From assembly GCF_022539315.1 (NCBI RefSeq), contig NC_066314.1:48111180-48175179 (forward strand): 64,000 nt of DNA, given 5' to 3'. The position numbers and the translations under genes were made by a program. Shown in pieces: positions 12,740 through 41,290 of this stretch; within the stretch, counting starts at the first letter, position 1; the number at the start of each line of letters is the position of its first letter. The notes beneath the pieces are model-generated. The model was given only the letters and a program-made list of their open reading frames with translations, made no database searches and had not been told where the DNA came from. The DNA is from Serinus canaria. Its lineage: Eukaryota > Chordata > Aves > Passeriformes > Fringillidae.

Positions 12740-13960
12740 AGGGGCAACCCTGTAAGGAGGGTGACAGCCCCTGTCTTCCTACCTGAGGGGAGAAATGGAG
12801 CTCTCCCGGTCTCCAGCCCAGCCACCCACCCTGTCAGCAGGGCAGGGCCTTTTGCCCAGCCCCAGCAGCTTTCTGCCAGACGCTGGTCCCTGGCCAGCGT
12901 GACCCCCTGTACTCTGGGCGCGTCACAGCCTTTGTCCCTGTGCCACCCCTGAAGGGTCTCAGTGCGCGGAGGCCCCTGCCTTCCCTGCAGTGCTGTCCAG
13001 CCTTACCCCTGCTGTCTGAGGATGGCACGGAGCACTTAGCGGTAGTGTGGGCACCATGACCCACCTGTAGCCAGGGCCTGGGTCTGTGCCTAAGCTGCCG
13101 GTCCTGCTGGTGACCTGCCAGCGTGCTGGCCCTGTACTCGGGGCACGTGTCATGACCTTGTGGAGCCATTTGTCCCCAGGAGCAGCCCCAGGTCCCTATA
13201 GGCAGGGCTGGGGAGTCTGCTTTAGCCAGGTGACAGAAACGAGCACTTCTGGGCCCTTGCGAGAGTGCAGGTTGATGAAGTGCTGTGCCGCAGGGCATAG
13301 TCCCACCTCTGGTGCTGCTTCAGCCTGGCGTCTTCGGTGCTGGTGCCCCGGCTGGTGAGGAGGCTCCCAGGGCTCCTGCAGACGGCTGTGTTGCTGTGCT
13401 GCCCTGTGGCCAGGTTCTGGCCGGCCCCTAAGTTGGGTGCAGGCCAGAGCCTGTGCTCTGTGGTGCTTGTTGGAGGGTGCCAGGCTGCGGGGGACGGCCC
13501 TGTAACTGGGGTTGTGTGCATCCCCTGCCCTCGGCAGGTGGTTGGAGGGATTCCCTGTAACCAGGACCCGGCCTTTCAGAGGCATGGTGTCAGGAGTCAT
13601 GGGGCCAGGCATGTACCCTCGCTGTCCTTGGGGCTGGGCCCCGCTCCTCAGCTTCAGGCCATGAGCCTGACTGTAGAGTCTCGTTCTTGTCGTCCTGGGA
13701 AAAGGCTGAGCTCTGTGGCTCCCTCGGTGTTCATCAGCCTGTAAGCAGGCTGTGGGTCTGGGAGCCTTTGTGCTCCCTTCAGCTGGCAGCCAGCGTGGGG
13801 CGGCCACCCCATCAGTGGAGAGTGCCCTGGAGTTGGAGAGAAGGAGCCTGTGTAGGCCTTGGGGAACAGAGCCGACCTGTAAGTCGGGGCCAGTGCTCTG
13901 GAGTCCCAGGCACTTTACAGTCCAGGCAGCGGCTTGAGCCCCCTGTAAGCAGGTGTGCAG
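12740..13960. repeat. GC-rich region with recurrent CCTGTA motif, possible degenerate tandem repeat
   Basis: A short motif of the form CCTGTA-n-n-CNGGG recurs at about 12749, 12909, 13062, 13131, 13498, 13551, 13738, 13876 and 13943, with weaker forms at 13193 and 13422. Spacing is irregular, from 50 to 230 bp, with several intervals of 50-76 bp. Several copies can fold on themselves, for example CCTGTAAGCAGG at 13739. Surrounding text such as a TTTGTG/TTTGTC block 20-35 bases later is also partly repeated. This fits an old minisatellite with deleted units. No protein-coding signal was recognised. Confidence 0.4.
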
Positions 13961-13999
13961 CCCCTTAGCCGCTGCTTTGCGTGCCCAGCTTCATTTGCC

Positions 14000-15525
14000 C
14001 AGAGGGCCTGGTTCCCAGCACCATATGGGACTTCACTGGACGAGCTCTATAGTAGAACTGGAAGGTAAGAGCAGCAGCTTAGAACTGAACTTGGAGGATT
14101 TTGGGCAGCTGAGGGGTCTGTGGGTGGCTGCTTGAGGATCTCGCTGTGGGGCTGTTGGGTCACAGTTCCCTTCGGGAGCTGAAGCTGCTCAGGCCTGAGT
14201 GTGTTGTTGTCCATTGGCAGAAGCCATGGGACAACGAGACAAGTGAGCAGGAGCAGGTGTGGCTTCAAAGTCCAGTGCTGAACAGTGAGGTAAGAGCAGC
14301 AGGTCTTGGAAGTGTCTCTACTGGGACATATTGGTTCTGGCAGCTAAGACTGCTGCTGGGAGACAGTCACTCTGCACTCCCTGATGGGGCATGGGACATG
14401 AAGGCAGCACACCTGAATTTCCATTCTGGCCACTGTCCAGCCTACCCTGCTGCCCTCTGCCTGGCCCTTCCATCATCTACTGTGTCCAGGAGCCCCCTTC
14501 CCTGGCTTGTCAACAGCCTGTAGAGCAAAACCTCCCTGGTCGTGGCCTGAGCTCTGCTGGAGAGGCTAAGGTCTTGTACCAGGCATGGAACATCACAGCT
14601 GGTCCTTCCCCAGCCTCACCCCAGCCTCTTATTTTGCAATGATTTCAGCTGCTTCAGCTTCTACGGAGGCTGCTACACAGGAGAAGGGCTTGAAGTGGAA
14701 TGAGATACCAGTATCAAATCTTCCAATATTTTTGTAAGGCTGCAGATCTGTTCCAGTTCCCTGGGAGAGTAAAACAACAGTCTGGGAGGAAAATGAACGC
14801 CTCCATGTCCTTCTGTAAGCTAATGATGATGAAGCAGGCAATGCCAATCCAGCCTATTCTAAACAAGCAAAAAAGAAAAATAGGAGAGTGGAGGGCTGTA
14901 AACGTGGCAGGACTGGTCAGCTGCCTCTCCTTTTGCTCAGGCTTATGACTGCCATTGCAATTCATCTTTGAATTTGGCTGGATGTCATCTTTCTGCCCTG
15001 CAGCTCTGTAGCTCCTGTGACTAACACAGCCTGGAAAATGAAGGCAGAGCCCTGAAAACAGTGAATGCAAACCCCACATGGGCTTTGCCGGGTTGGTGCT
15101 CTCAGCCCCCAATGAATCGAGGGGGAGGTAATGTCTGGGTTGCTGCCCTCTCTCCAGGGGTGGCTTACCCTTCCTCCCCCCGTCCTTTTCCTCCTCCCAC
15201 ATTAGTGGCTCTGCCTGGTGAGAGCTGCTGGGAAAGCAACACAACGGGGCCCATTCAGTTCTCACTTCTGCAAGGAGCGCAAACACCAGTGCAGGAGCTC
15301 GGCAGCTGCTAGGCAGGGCAGGGGACACTTTCCTCTCTTCGACACATCTTGAAGTCCAGGTACTCCAAACTCCAGGTGTGTGAACTCTCCAGGTGTGAGG
15401 GAGGGAGTGATGGCATGGTGTCTGGCATGTGGCAGTGCTCCAGGCACAGCATGGGGACTGAGTTTAGGGACATTACATTGATTGCACTGGGCAGGGGGTG
15501 TGCAGGAGGACTGCCCCAACGCGTG

Positions 15526-15583
<58 letters not shown>

Positions 15584-16364
15584 CTGCAGCAGGACTAAAT
15601 GGGGTGACAGCAGGAGAGCTGTGTTGGTGTATGGGACCACAGGGGATGGTGAACTACAGTGGCTCCACGAATTTAAGCCTTGCAAACCCCACTGATGCTG
15701 TCTCAGAGTTTAGCAGGATGTATTGGTCGTATCTGCAGCCTGCTGCCTCCTCTGTGTTTCTCCCAGCCTTGGCCTCTCTCTGATACCTTCACTCCAGGGG
15801 CTCACCCCTGCCCAGCCAAAACCAACCTCTCCTTCCTGCAGCAAAACAGTGGAGTTCTATTCCAAACACTGCTATGAATAGCTTAGGAGGGAAGCAGGGA
15901 GCTTGCAGGGTGGGAGGCAGGATGGTGGAGACATGGGACATTTGCCATTTAAAGAAGGGTAGCAGCTCAGAAGCCTGTGTGATCACATTCTCTGGATGGC
16001 TACACCTGCTTGCCTCACAAAAAGAATTGTAGGAGAGATATTGATAGCTTGCACAGACCAAGGCAATCTTAATATTTTAAGAAAATGCAGGGGTGGGGTG
16101 GGTGTCTGTTTAAAGCCAGCTCCTTGTGAGTGACCTGCTAGCTGTGACTTTCACTTTTCATTCCAAGAATTCCTCCTCTCTTTTTTCCACTCTTCCTCAT
16201 TTCTAACTTGTGAAATCATAGCATGAGAGCAAGAGAAAGTGAGACCTGACCCACTAGGTGACAGCAGCAGCCCTCTTGGCACATGGGGTTCCAAGCAGGC
16301 GATGCTGTTTGGGGATGCATGGGAGCCTCGCCTCTCCCCTGGCCTTACATCTGTCTCTCCCCAG
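14000..16364 (+). other. Upstream region of CHADL, possible 5' UTR exons
   Basis: GC-moderate sequence with two strong donor-like sites carrying the same downstream word, GTAAGAGCAGCAG, at 14065 and 14290. A good acceptor (pyrimidine tract then CCAG) ends at 16364, 18 bases before the CHADL start codon, so CHADL probably has at least one untranslated upstream exon, possibly from this region. Transcript data would be needed to place it. No other gene is recognised. Confidence 0.35.
15528..15580. repeat. (TG)n microsatellite
   Basis: About 26 uninterrupted TG dinucleotides lie upstream of CHADL. They create artificial Val/Cys open frames in + and Thr/His frames in -, which are not genes. Confidence 0.98.
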
Positions 16365-16382
16365 CCATAGGTACCCTCCAAT

Positions 16383-16535
16383 ATGGGGCCATCCTGGGGG
16401 CTCCTCCTGCTTGCAGTGGCCTCGGGGGCGATGGCTGCCGCCCACTGCCCTGCACCCTGTGTCTGCGATAACCTCCGTGCCCATGTCCTCTGTCTCAATG
16501 GGAGCCTGACTGCCATCCCTGACACCATCCCAGAG
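16383..16535 (+). CDS. CHADL: CHADL coding exon A: signal peptide and first N-cap
   Basis: 51 codons from ATG to the donor after CCAGAG at 16536. It encodes the signal peptide and the first cysteine cap (CPAPCVC). A splice acceptor sits at 16363-16364, so the exon begins at 16365 with 18 nt of 5' UTR. Ends in phase 0. Confidence 0.9.
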
Positions 16536-19500
16536 GTGGGGAAGGGGAATGAAGGTCAAGGGATGGGAAGAGAAGATGGGTATGGCAGGCCTGGGGTAAT
16601 TCGGTGTTTTATTTGTGTGACTGACAGCTCACCAGAAAACTAGACCTTCGGGGCAACAGTTTCACGATCATCCCAGCGGGAGCCTTCCTTGCTACCCCCT
16701 ACCTGACACACTTAGACCTGCAGCATTGCAAGGTGGAAAGGCTGGAGGAAGGGGCTTTCCGGGGTCTGGGAAGGCTTGTCTACCTCAACCTGGCCTCCAA
16801 CGGCATAGCCCTCCTCTACCAGGAGTCCCTGGACGGGCTCTTCTCCCTCCAGCAGCTCATTCTGGAGGGGAATCGCATTGAGGAGATACAGCCGGGTGCT
16901 TTTGGCCATCTGGGGTCCCTCACTGTCCTCGACCTGAGGGCAAATGCTTTGGTCTACCTCCCAGACATGATCTTCCAGGGACTGCAGGTTCTTAGATGGC
17001 TCCGGCTGTCTCACAATGCCCTCCATGTGCTGGGCAGTGAGGCCTTTGCTGCTCTGCCTGCCCTGCGCAGGCTGAGCTTGGACCACAATGAACTGCAGGC
17101 ACTGCCTGGCGAGGCCCTTGCCAAGTTGGATGGGGCTACCCGACTAGACCTGGGCCACAACCCCATCACCTACGTGGCTGAGGAAGCCCTGGCCATGGCC
17201 TCGCTGAGGCACCTCTTCCTGGACCACGCCTTCCTCCAGGATGTGGCACCCGATGCCTTTGCCCGCAGTCCCCAGCTCCGTATTCTGGACCTCCGGGAAA
17301 ACCAGCTGCAGGGGCTGCCACCCCTGGCTAGGGCAGGAGGGCTGGTAAGGGTCAGCCTGGATGGGAACCCTCTTCTCTGCTCCTGCCTCCTGCGCCCCTT
17401 CCACAAGTGGCTGGCAAGGGCACGAGTGCAGGCTGAGGGTGCCTGTGCTGCACCCCCTGCCCTCCGTGGCCGGTCCCTCAACTCCCTGAAGTCCCCTGAG
17501 ATGAGATGCAGTCACCTCCGGCCACCCCCTAGCCCCACGGCACCGCCAGAGCAGCCAAGTTCAGCCGGCAGCAGGCAGTGTCCCCGGGGATGTGTCTGCT
17601 CCCCTGATTTCCATCACGGATCCTGTGAGAATAGGGACCTGCGGGAGATCCCTCGGGACTTCCCTGAGGACACCCACCTTCTCGACCTGCGCCAAAACCC
17701 CTTCAGGACAGTGCCACCAGATGCCTTCCCTGGCCTGAAGGAGCTGGTGTCACTCCACCTACAGAGGTGCAGCATCAGGGAGATGCACGCTGGGGCACTC
17801 CGGGGGCTGGAGAGCCTGGTCTACCTGTACCTCACCGACAACCACCTCTCCACCCTGGAAGCTGCTGCCTTTGAGGGGGCCCCGCAGCTGGCCTACCTCG
17901 ACCTGGACCACAACGCCTTCACCCGTGTGCCTGCAGGCACCTTCCGGCTCTTGCCCAACCTCATCTCCCTCCATCTGCAGCACAATGCCATCAGGGAGCT
18001 GGTGGAGGGTGACCTGGCTGGAGCCAGGGGGCTCCGCTGGCTCTACCTAGCTGGGAATGCCATCAAGCACATTGCCCCGGCTGCCCTGGCTCCCACCAAG
18101 ATGCTGGAAAAGCTGCATCTGGAGGGAAACCGTTTGTCAGAGGTGCCCACAGCAGCCCTGCGGGGCCTGCCTGCCCTGAGTGAGTTGAAGCTGTCCCGAA
18201 ACCCCATCAAGCACATGGGGGATGGTGTCTTCCTGCCATTGGCCTCCAGCCTGCAGCACCTCTACTTGGACAACATGGGCCTGGAGCAGGTGAGTGTGTT
18301 ATGGGACTCCCAAGGGGCAGTGGCACCACAGGGCATTTTACAGGTTACACTGCCCATGACTGGTGGCCCCTATAGGGTCATCCAAACAGAGGTCCTCAAA
18401 TTCCCAAGCCTTCAGGAGAAGTTCCATAGCCTGGCTGGGAAGCCAGATTTTTTGCTCCTGGCTCCCTTGGGAGAAGCTTACTCCCTCCAGTCCTTAAACA
18501 CCCAATTTCATTGGGGTCCACACCATTCCCTAAATCACCTCCTTCCCCTAGCTCTGGCCAGATTTCTCTTTCTATAGACTGTTCTGCAGGCCTCTCCACT
18601 GCCATTATCCTGAATATTTCCATTCTCTCAAGGAAGTGGTGTTAGCAGCACCCTCATAAAAATGGTGTATCTGAACAGCACCCAGGGATCACTCTGAGAC
18701 TTCCTGCATGTGACCTTCTCTCTAAGAAGACTGAACAAGAGTCTAATGAGTTCCAAAATGTGATTGAAACTGCTTGAATTAATTAACAGTCTCCCCTATT
18801 TAAAACAACTCTTTTGTGGGGCCACCAGCTTCAGCACAGGTTGTCAGGCCCCCCAAGATGATCAGAAGTGCAGGGGCAGAGATCTGCTCCCCTGCTTTGA
18901 TCAGCATGCCCCTGACTTAGCCTTCTTCCATTGCAGATTTCCCCACATGCCTTCACTGGCCTCGGTCCCAAGATCAGAAGCCTCTACCTGGAGAGCAACA
19001 AAATGAGTAACATACCTGACATGAGCAACTTCACGGGGCTGGAGATCCTCAACCTGCAGGATGTGCCTTTCCAGTGTGACTGCCAGCTCCTTCCACTGCA
19101 CAGGTGAGTGCCACAAGGGGGAAGCAGCCTCAAGGATCTGCCTAGGGGGCAGCTGAACCTCCTGTGATAAAGGCACAAACTCACAGCACACTGGGCCACT
19201 TTTAGTCTTTTCCCATGGTGGCGAGATGTAGCACACACCTGTGTGCAAGGATGAAGGTGCCTGGGCTTTCTGGGTGTAGGGAAAGCAGCCACAAGCTGGG
19301 GCAGGCAAATATTGAGATATTCAGAGGTCACCCAGGTTACCTGGCCTTACTTTGAAGTGATCATGCACTTATGGGCATAGACTTTTGTTCTTTCTTGTGC
19401 CCTTCCTCATTTCTTTCCCTGATCTTCTACCACATTTCCAGGTGGATCAACAAACTCAACCTCTGCGTAGGGGCCACCTGTGGCTCCCCTACAGAAGCCC

Positions 19501-19667
19501 AAGGGCTGAAGGTGAAGCTTTCCACCACTTTCCAAACTTGTTCTGGCTGGGGACAAGGCGAGGCTGGGGATACCAACCCTAACAAGACTAAGGCTGCCAG
19601 CAAGCCCAGCAAGAAAAAGAGGTTGGGAAAATCTCCAGCCCGAGGCTTCAGTAAGAGCAGAGCTTAG
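16383..19667 (+). CDS. CHADL: Chondroadherin-like protein (4 coding exons)
   Basis: Coding exons are 16383-16535, 16628-18289, 18937-19103 and 19442-19667. All junctions are GT-AG and in frame, giving 735 aa (human about 760). The start MGPSWGLLLLAVASG is a clear signal peptide. A first leucine-rich repeat cap (CPAPCVC, residues 22-28) opens a run of LxxLxLxxN repeats, closed by a cysteine cap near residue 297 (LLCSCLL). A second cap (CPRGCVC, about 369) opens a second repeat run, closed near residue 651 (PFQCDCQ). The tail is lysine/arginine rich. This two-module layout is specific to CHADL, a secreted cartilage small leucine-rich protein known to bind collagen and restrain fibril formation. 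It lies tail-to-tail with L3MBTL2, as in mammals. ATTAAA at 20145-20150 is a possible poly(A) signal. Confidence 0.95.
16628..18289 (+). CDS. CHADL: CHADL coding exon B: first LRR module, linker, most of second
   Basis: 554 codons, phase 0 at both ends, acceptor CTGACAG at 16621-16627, donor GTGAGT at 18290. It holds the first repeat run, its C-terminal cysteine cap, a Pro/Ser-rich linker (about residues 350-368), the second N-cap and most of the second repeat run. Reading through the donor gives a longer open frame to 18577, which is intron. The codon at 16733 is GTG (valine), not a start. Confidence 0.93.
18937..19103 (+). CDS. CHADL: CHADL coding exon C: last LRRs and start of second C-cap
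   Basis: 167 nt, acceptor TTGCAG at 18931-18936, donor GTGAGT at 19104. It begins ISPHAFTGLG, ends with CDCQLLPLH plus two bases of an arginine codon, and completes the second repeat module. Confidence 0.92.
19442..19667 (+). CDS. CHADL: CHADL coding exon D: second C-cap and basic tail
   Basis: One base completes the split Arg codon, then WINKLNLCVGATCG and the last cysteines of the cap, then a basic tail (KPSKKKRLGKSPARG) to TAG at 19665-19667. Acceptor TTTCCAG ends at 19441. Confidence 0.92.
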
Positions 19668-20595
19668 GATTTCTTAAGGCTTATGGGACATGTGCTGGAC
19701 ACAACAGGGCCCTACCTACAGTCTGGCTAGAGCAGTTTTTCTAGACTCATCCCCACCATGGAGACATGAATATTGCTCAAGGTGCACAGGGAGAGCCTAG
19801 TGCCACCTAAACAATGCTGATTTGCCAAAGATGCAGGGTTTGCTTTTGCAGGACACAAAGGTACATTCCCTAGAGTCTGCAGCATGCTTTGGTGATGCAA
19901 ACAATGAAGCCAAATACTTGCTTCTTCTTTCCAAGGCTTCATCCAGCCATGTGGAAAAGCTGCTATCCAGAAGTTTGGTTTTGTTTTTGAAAGCATTTTC
20001 ACAGCTGCCAAAATCATAGAAGAACCGAGAGTGGGACTGCAACCAGCACCATCCAGTAAGGTCCTGCACTGGCACAAATCTTACACTAGAAAGCTTAAAA
20101 ATTATTTGTGAAAATGTTGCCTTAATTCCCAGAAGTTCCTCAGAATTAAAACATAAGCACATGGAAGCCTTTTTATTTCCTGCAGATTTCGATCAGTGAT
20201 CTGTAAGTGATCCCATGATAAACAATGTGTTCAACCTATTCCCCATGACTGCATAGGTTGGGACCCCAGACCCCAGAAGTTTGCTTAAATTGAAAAGGCT
20301 CTGAAAGATAAATGTACAGATAAAGATATGTTTATCTAACTCCAGATTTTGGTGGCCTGGAAAGCAATATGCAAGCCTTGGGCCTCTTCCTGAAGCTGGT
20401 TATAGGGCTTTAGGGTATCAATCGTAGACCAAATTTATAGTACAACTGTTAAAAAATTTAAAAACTCAAACCATGCACCAAGTCCTCTGCAATTCTGGGT
20501 TCAAAAGCAAGAAATTACAGAAGCAGACACATAGTGCACATGAGATCTGGTTTTGAGGCCAGTGCCATGGAAGTTTTGGCTTTTGTGACAATGGT

Positions 20596-20661
20596 GTGTG
20601 CTTTAATGATTGTAACGTATTAGGGTGGGTGTGCTTTAATGATTGGAACATGTTAGATGGA
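20596..20661. repeat. 33-bp tandem duplication
   Basis: Two adjacent copies, 20596-20628 and 20629-20661, each open GTGTGCTTTAATGATTG and differ at a few sites. They lie in the CHADL-L3MBTL2 gap, just before CR1-like sequence. Confidence 0.8.
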
Positions 20662-20679
20662 TGGGATCCACCTGTCTAT

Positions 20680-22850
20680 AAAGGGTAAGAGAATCTTGGG
20701 CAGCAGCCTGCCTAATTTGGTGAGATGGGCCTTAAACTAAAGAACTCAGTGTAGGTGAGGTCCGAAGTCCCATGGCTTCCTCTGGGGAGTAGATCACACC
20801 AATCAGTGCAGTGAAAGATGTTCCCTGATTGTCCCTCACAGTAAGCCTCAAAGAGCTATCACCAAAGGTATTTATGGTTGTGGGTGAATCCTCCTAAATT
20901 CCTTCTTGGGTAATCCAATTCCTTGCTTAAACCAGATGTGAGTGGGACAATTTCAGGTTCTTCCCTGGCAAGCCATAGAATAGTATGAAAAGGTTAAAGG
21001 GACAGGGTGCTAGTGAGGCCCTCTGCAGGTGACTTGAAGAGGTAGTAGACATGGTGGAGCACACCTGTAGTCTTACAGAGGTGACCCAGGGACTCCTGAG
21101 GTAACAGAAGCCAACAGGGATACCAGCAGGGAAATATCTCAAAGGAATTGAAGGGTGTTCCTCTGGGAAGGTGATGCAGCCAACAGCCTGGCCAAGGAGC
21201 TTTTACACCAAAGCACACAGAATGGGCAACAAACCAAAGGAGGGGCTGGATGCCACCATGCTGCTGGACAGTTATGACCTTGTTGCTGTTACTGAAACTT
21301 GGTGGGACAAATTGTGTGACTGGAATGTGACTATCAATGGCTATGAGCTGTTCAGAAGAGACAGAAAGGAGGGAGAGGTGGAGGGGTTGCCCTCTATGTC
21401 AAGAGGCGCACTGAGTGTGAAGAGCTGTCTCTGAAGAACAGCCATGGAGAAGCTGAAAGACTGTGGGTAAAAATCAGACACTGAGGCAACAAAAGGAACG
21501 ATGCAGCCAGGGTCTGCTACAGCTGCCTGACCAAGGGGAGCCTATTGACAAAGCCTTCCTGCCCCAGTTACAGGAGTCACCGTGCTCACACACTCCAAAC
21601 CTACTGGGGGACTTCAACCACCTTGACAGCTACTGGGAAAGTACCAAGGTAAACTGCAGGCAATCCAGGAGACTCTGCAATGCACGCAAGATAGCTTCTT
21701 GAGCCAGGCAGACTTCTGTAAAGCTTTTAACACAGTCCCCCACAACTATTCCTTCCAAACTGGATTGATGGGTTCCATGGGTGGACTGTTTGGTGGATTA
21801 GGAATTGTTTTGATGGTTGCCTGCAGAGGGTAGTGGTCAACAGCTGAGAGTCCCAGTGGGCATCAGTGACCAGTGGTGTCCCTCAGGGGTCTGTATGCTG
21901 ACCAGTGTTTTTTAATATCTTCATTACTGACACAGACTAAAGGATCAAGTGCACCCTCAGAAAGCTTGCAGATAACACCAAGCTGATTGGTGCTCTTCAC
22001 TCACCTGAAAGATGGGATGCCAGCCATAGGGATTTGAACAGACTCAAAAGTGGGCACATGGAAATCTCATGAAGCTTAACAAGACCCAGTGCAAGGTGCT
22101 GCACCTGGGTTGGGGCAAACCCTGGTATCAACACCAACTGGGGCATGAAGGGATCAAGGACAGTCTTGCCAAGGGATCTGGGGATACAGGTGGATGAGAG
22201 GCTGGACATGACCCAGCAGTGTGCACTCACAGCACAGAAAGCCAATCAAGCATCAAGAGATGTGTTAAAGCACCAAAAGCAGCATGGCCAACAGAGTGAG
22301 GGAGGGGGTTCTCCCCCTCAGCTCTGATGAGCCCTACCTGCAGTGCTGCATCCAGCTCTGAGGTCCTCTGCACAAAAAAGAACATAGTCCAGAGGAGGCC
22401 ACTAAAATGATTAAAGGGATGGAACACCTCTCCAATGAGAAAATGCTGATAGAATTGGGATTTTTCACTCTGGAAAAAAGAAGACTTCAAGGTAATCTAA
22501 CTGCAGTCTCCTGATACCTGAAGGGAGCATACAGACAAGATGAGACAAGACCATTTACAAGAGCATGTAGTGACAGCACGAGGAGGAATGGGTTCAAAGT
22601 GAAAGACAGTAGTTTTAGATTATGCATTAGGAAAAAATTCTTTACTGTGAGGGTGGTGAGGCACTGGTTGCCCAGGAAGGTTGTGGATTCTTCATCCCTG
22701 GAAGTATTCAAGGCCAGGTCAGATGGGGCTCTGGGCAACCTGGTCTAGTGCGAGGTGTCCCTGCCCACAGCAGGGGTACTGAAAGTAGGTGAGGATCTTC
22801 AGATCTTTAAGGTCCTCTTCCTACCCAAACCATTCTATGATTCTATGAAA
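20680..22850 (+). mobile_element. CR1 LINE, internally deleted
   Basis: The endonuclease reading frame is visible at about 21190-21700, with motifs TMLLDSYDLVAVTETWWD and LLGDFNHLD. Reverse-transcriptase sequence then resumes at about 21713, skipping much of the intervening ORF2. The 3' UTR follows, ending with the avian CR1 terminal repeat ATTCTATGATTCTATGA at about 22831-22848. Frames are broken by stops. The left boundary is uncertain: 20680-21170 looks like CR1 5' sequence but is weakly supported. Confidence 0.85.
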
Positions 22851-23386
22851 AAAGGTCTCACTTCTTCAGCAGGTATCATCATCTCTTTTTGTTTCTTCAC
22901 CTCTTTCCACTCTTCCTGTCCTGATTTTCTTGGGGTTCGCAGCACTTAGACCAGAGAGCACAGCATCAAAGTCCTACAGGGGCAGCAAAGTCCTACAGCT
23001 CCTTTCCTGATACGTCCTGCACTCATCACTTGTCACCTCCAGTCAAAGCTAAGAACCCAAACTGGCCTTTTGTGCTCTGGCAGCCTCTTTCCCTGTTTTG
23101 AGCTCCTGATCCAAAAGGTGCCTTTAAAATCAGGCATGCACAACTACAAGCAGCCACGCAGGTTGTGCTCTGTGGCACGCCTGCAGTCTTTCTGCTGTTT
23201 CCTAGGGCTTAATATTACAAGTCTGGGGGAAATTTTCTTGCACACCAGGAAAGCAGAGTTACGATGACACAGGGTGGTCTGCTTTAAAAAAAGAAGGCCC
23301 TTTTGGTCCTCTGTTTCCCTTTGCCAGGACCTTCCCTGAAGAGCCACAAGGTAAAGCTGCTGCAGGCAGCTGTGGAATGCTCCAGA
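22851..23386 (-). other. L3MBTL2: L3MBTL2 3' UTR region
   Basis: Sequence between the L3MBTL2 stop codon and the CR1. I saw no canonical AATAAA or ATTAAA on the minus strand here, so the cleavage site is not placed. It could use a variant signal or one inside the repeat. Confidence 0.4.
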
Positions 23387-40616
<17,230 letters not shown>

Positions 40617-40870
40617 CGCTACCGGGACGCCGCCAGCCCGCCTCACGCGCGTGGAGAGCGTCCCCCGTGAGCTGTGCGTCTGATTGGCGAGAGCAGCGGA
40701 AAGCACAGCAAATCAGCGGGGAGTTTGTTCCCGCCGCCCTGCCCGCGGGGCACGACGGGAGCTGTAGTTCTTTTCCCGCAGCCATGGCGCCTCGTGGCGG
40801 TCCCGCCCAGGAACAGGCTGGGCCCCGCTACCCTCTCCGCGACTCTGTTCCTGGTTGTGGTTCCGGATTA
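40617..40870 (-). promoter_or_regulatory. L3MBTL2: CpG-rich L3MBTL2 promoter with CCAAT and ZNF143-type site
   Basis: The stretch upstream of the start codon is CpG dense and lacks a TATA box. On the minus strand a CCAAT box lies at 40687-40683. ACTACAGCTCCCGTCGTGC lies at 40768-40750, close to the ACTACAnnTCCC element bound by ZNF143/THAP11 at many housekeeping promoters. The island appears to continue into intron 1 to about 40480. Factor binding is inferred from the motif only. Confidence 0.65.
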
Positions 40871-40957
40871 GCCCACTCGGTCCCAGAATGGCTTGGATTG
40901 GACGGTATCCTAAAGATGATCCAATTAGAACCTCCTCCGGAGGGCAGGGTCATTTTT

Positions 40958-41290
40958 CACCAGAGAAGGTTGCCCAGCGCCCCATTCATCTGGCCTTGAA
41001 CGCTCCCTGGGATGGGACATCCACAGTTTCTCTATGCGGCCTGTGCCAGTGCCTCACCACCCTCTCAGTAAAGAATTTCTTCCTGTTTCTCATCTCAATC
41101 TGCCCTCCTTCAGTCTAAAACCACTACCCATTGTTCTGTCACTACTTTATATGGACTCATATAAAAAGTCCATCTTTCTCCTTTTTATAATCCCCCTCTG
41201 GGTACTGGAAGGCTGCAGTCAGGTCTCTCCAGAGCCTTCTCTTCTCCAGGCTGAACAACCCCAGCTCTTTCAGCCTGTCAAGAAGCTTAT
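40958..41290 (-). mobile_element. CR1 LINE 3' UTR fragment
   Basis: Read on the minus strand, it matches the 3' part of CR1: the segment encoding the usual GLERLSPGWS-like end (CTGGAGAAGAG, CTCCAGAGA region near 41230-41260) through to GGGCAACCTTCTC near 40970. The terminal repeat is missing. It lies about 350 bp upstream of the L3MBTL2 start. Confidence 0.85.

Noticed and set aside
12834..13807. Overlapping open frames of 150-200 codons in the GC-rich region upstream of CHADL
   Set aside because: They overlap in many frames, lack any conserved motif and coincide with the repeated CCTGTA region.
18290..18577. Extension of the CHADL exon B open frame past the donor
   Set aside because: The GTGAGT donor at 18290 and the exon at 18937 restore the conserved LRR sequence. 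The extension loses the repeat pattern.
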